The notes below the pieces were generated by a model. That model searched no databases and had not been told where the DNA came from. It saw only the letters and a list, made by a program, of their open reading frames with translations. A program made the translations under genes and the position numbers. Positions 5,855 to 7,070 of a stretch of DNA of 7,070 nt are shown here, piece after piece. The stretch is from Euryarchaeota archaeon UBA105. GTDB lineage: Archaea > Thermoplasmatota > Poseidoniia > Poseidoniales > Thalassarchaeaceae. Where the stretch lies: contig DALV01000039.1 in assembly GCA_002496905.1 (NCBI GenBank), positions 3,692-10,761 of the forward strand. Direction: 5' to 3'. Position 1 is the stretch's first letter, and each line of letters begins with the position of its first letter.

Positions 5855-7070
5855 AAACGTCTAATGACGTTACCTCCGATGCATTTTGTTCAATGAATGC
5901 ACGACGATCAGGGACATCTTCTCCCATCAGAATAGTGAATAATTCGTCGCCGCTTTCTATGTCTGGATGTCCATTTTTTTCTTTGATAGTTACACGCATC
6001 ATACGTCGGACTTCTGGGTCCATTGTGGTCTCCCACAATTGCTCAGGGTTCATTTCACCCAGACCCTTGTATCTTTGAACTGAAATTTTAGCCGAGGGTG
6101 CTTCTTTCTTGAAATGCTTTACCGTAGCGTCCAACTCTTCTTCGCTATGTACCCATTCGACCTTGTTTCCTCTTCCTACTGAGAATAAGGGGGGCATAGC
6201 GATGTATACATTGCCATTGGTGATGGCTCGCCGCATATATCTCCAAAGAAAAGTCATAATCAATGTTCGAATGTGTGCGCCGTCGATATCTGCGTCACAC
6301 ATGATGATGATTTTACCATACCTTAGTTTCTCAGGGTCGAAAGCACCTTCATCGCCTTCATCATTTCCTACTCCAGCGCCAAAAGCTCTAATCATTCGCT
6401 GAATTTGTTCATTAGTGAAAACCTTGGCATCATTACCACGTTGTCTTTCGACATTCAGAATCTTTCCTCTAAGGGGCAGTACCGCTTGAGTGCGCCTATC
6501 TCTAGCGGTCTTTGCAGATCCGCCTGCAGATTCTCCCTCGACGATATATATCTCGCATTCATTGGGATCGCGCGATTGACAATCAGCTAATTGACCTGGA
6601 AGGCCACCACCTTCCAGCACCCCTTTTCTGCGGGTTAAATCCCTTGCCTTACGAGCAGCCTCTCTCGCTTTGCTGGCCAATACTGCCTTGTCCACAATGG
6701 CTCGAGCAATCGAGGGATTCTCCTCAAAGTGCTCCCCTAACTTGTCGTTTACAATCTGCTCAACAATTCCAGCAACTTCACTAGTCACCAATTTAGCCTT
6801 GGTTTGAGCATTGAATGACGGGTCGGGGTGCTTAATCGAGACAACAGCCCCAAGGCCTTCACGAACATCATCTCCGGAGAGACTGCTTAGATTTTTGAGT
6901 AAATTTCTAGACTGGGCGTAGGAGTTTACTGTTCTAGTCAAAGAACTGCGTAGGCCAGACATGTGAGTGCCTCCATCAGCATTGTGGATGATATTGGTGA
7001 AGCAGTCGATACTTTCTGAGTAGGAATCGGTCCACTGCATGGCTATTTCGACATGAACTTCTCCTTTATC
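5853..7070 (-). CDS. gyrB: DNA gyrase subunit B, C-terminal 405 residues (5' end outside window)
   Basis: GyrB supplies the ATPase and the TOPRIM metal site of gyrase. The frame stays open to the right edge: ten codons beyond the ATG at 7040 encode DKGEVHVEIA, which continues the normal family sequence, so that ATG is internal. For the common ~640-residue form, about 235 residues (the GHKL ATPase) are missing. Numbered from the window edge, the transducer shows CFTN (23-26), DGGTH (32-36) and the ATP-sensing QTK loop (89-91). The TOPRIM domain has VEGESAGGSAK (177-187; catalytic E178), PLRGKILNVE (199-208) and CDADIDG (258-264; metal ligands D259 and D261). The tail has QRYKGLGEMNPEQLWETTMDP (332-352) and the typical end DRRAFIEQNA (388-397). 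The usual EGDSAGG reads EGESAGG, so E180 replaces E. coli Asp426. There is no large insert like that of E. coli GyrB. It ends in TGA, 9 bases before gyrA. Confidence 0.98.
   Translation of the reverse strand, partial: DKGEVHVEIAMQWTDSYSESIDCFTNIIHNADGGTHMSGLRSSLTRTVNSYAQSRNLLKNLSSLSGDDVREGLGAVVSIKHPDPSFNAQTKAKLVTSEVAGIVEQIVNDKLGEHFEENPSIARAIVDKAVLASKAREAARKARDLTRRKGVLEGGGLPGQLADCQSRDPNECEIYIVEGESAGGSAKTARDRRTQAVLPLRGKILNVERQRGNDAKVFTNEQIQRMIRAFGAGVGNDEGDEGAFDPEKLRYGKIIIMCDADIDGAHIRTLIMTFLWRYMRRAITNGNVYIAMPPLFSVGRGNKVEWVHSEEELDATVKHFKKEAPSAKISVQRYKGLGEMNPEQLWETTMDPEVRRMMRVTIKEKNGHPDIESGDELFTILMGEDVPDRRAFIEQNASEVTSLDV

Noticed and set aside
5853..7040. gyrB starting at ATG 7040
   Set aside because: The frame continues upstream with ten conserved GyrB residues to the window edge, so this ATG is internal.

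Overview
The window carries five protein genes and one tRNA gene, packed with almost no spare DNA. The organism is most likely a mesophilic archaeon, and the Thermoplasmatota / marine group II (Poseidoniales) lineage is my best guess. The reasons are: the D-loop of the tRNA-Ser reads AGCCTGGCCA, an archaeal style; a bacterial-type gyrB-gyrA pair sits beside a MutL homologue, a combination known from several euryarchaeal lineages; and the base composition is moderately AT-rich. The lineage is an inference. A bacterium is not excluded, because gyrase, MutL and AroA are all bacterial families too, and gyrA has a clear Shine-Dalgarno site.

Layout, left to right. Positions 1-875 (+) are the 3' part of mutL: a disordered linker followed by the endonuclease-type C-terminal domain. 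It meets aroA (866-2053, -) tail to tail, and the two genes overlap by 10 bp so that each stop codon lies inside the other gene. Upstream of aroA on the same strand is a gene for a single-pass membrane protein with a DUF4105/Lnb_N domain (2120-2971, -). Next comes tRNA-Ser(GCT) with an encoded CCA end (3014-3100, -). The right half is a gyrB-gyrA operon on the minus strand: gyrA complete (3147-5843) and gyrB missing its 5' end (5853-7070 and beyond). Everything except mutL is on the minus strand. No gene-free stretch exceeds about 70 bases.

GyrB and GyrA together form DNA gyrase (A2B2), which introduces negative supercoils. MutL belongs to mismatch repair. AroA is the sixth step of the shikimate pathway. 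The DUF4105 protein has no assigned role here. The most notable points are that DUF4105 protein (conserved His/Cys pair, and an in-frame amber codon after an upstream ATG), unusual residues at the quinolone-contact positions of both gyrase subunits, and an AroA lacking two normally conserved active-site features. I saw no mobile element, CRISPR array or clear novel multi-gene system.
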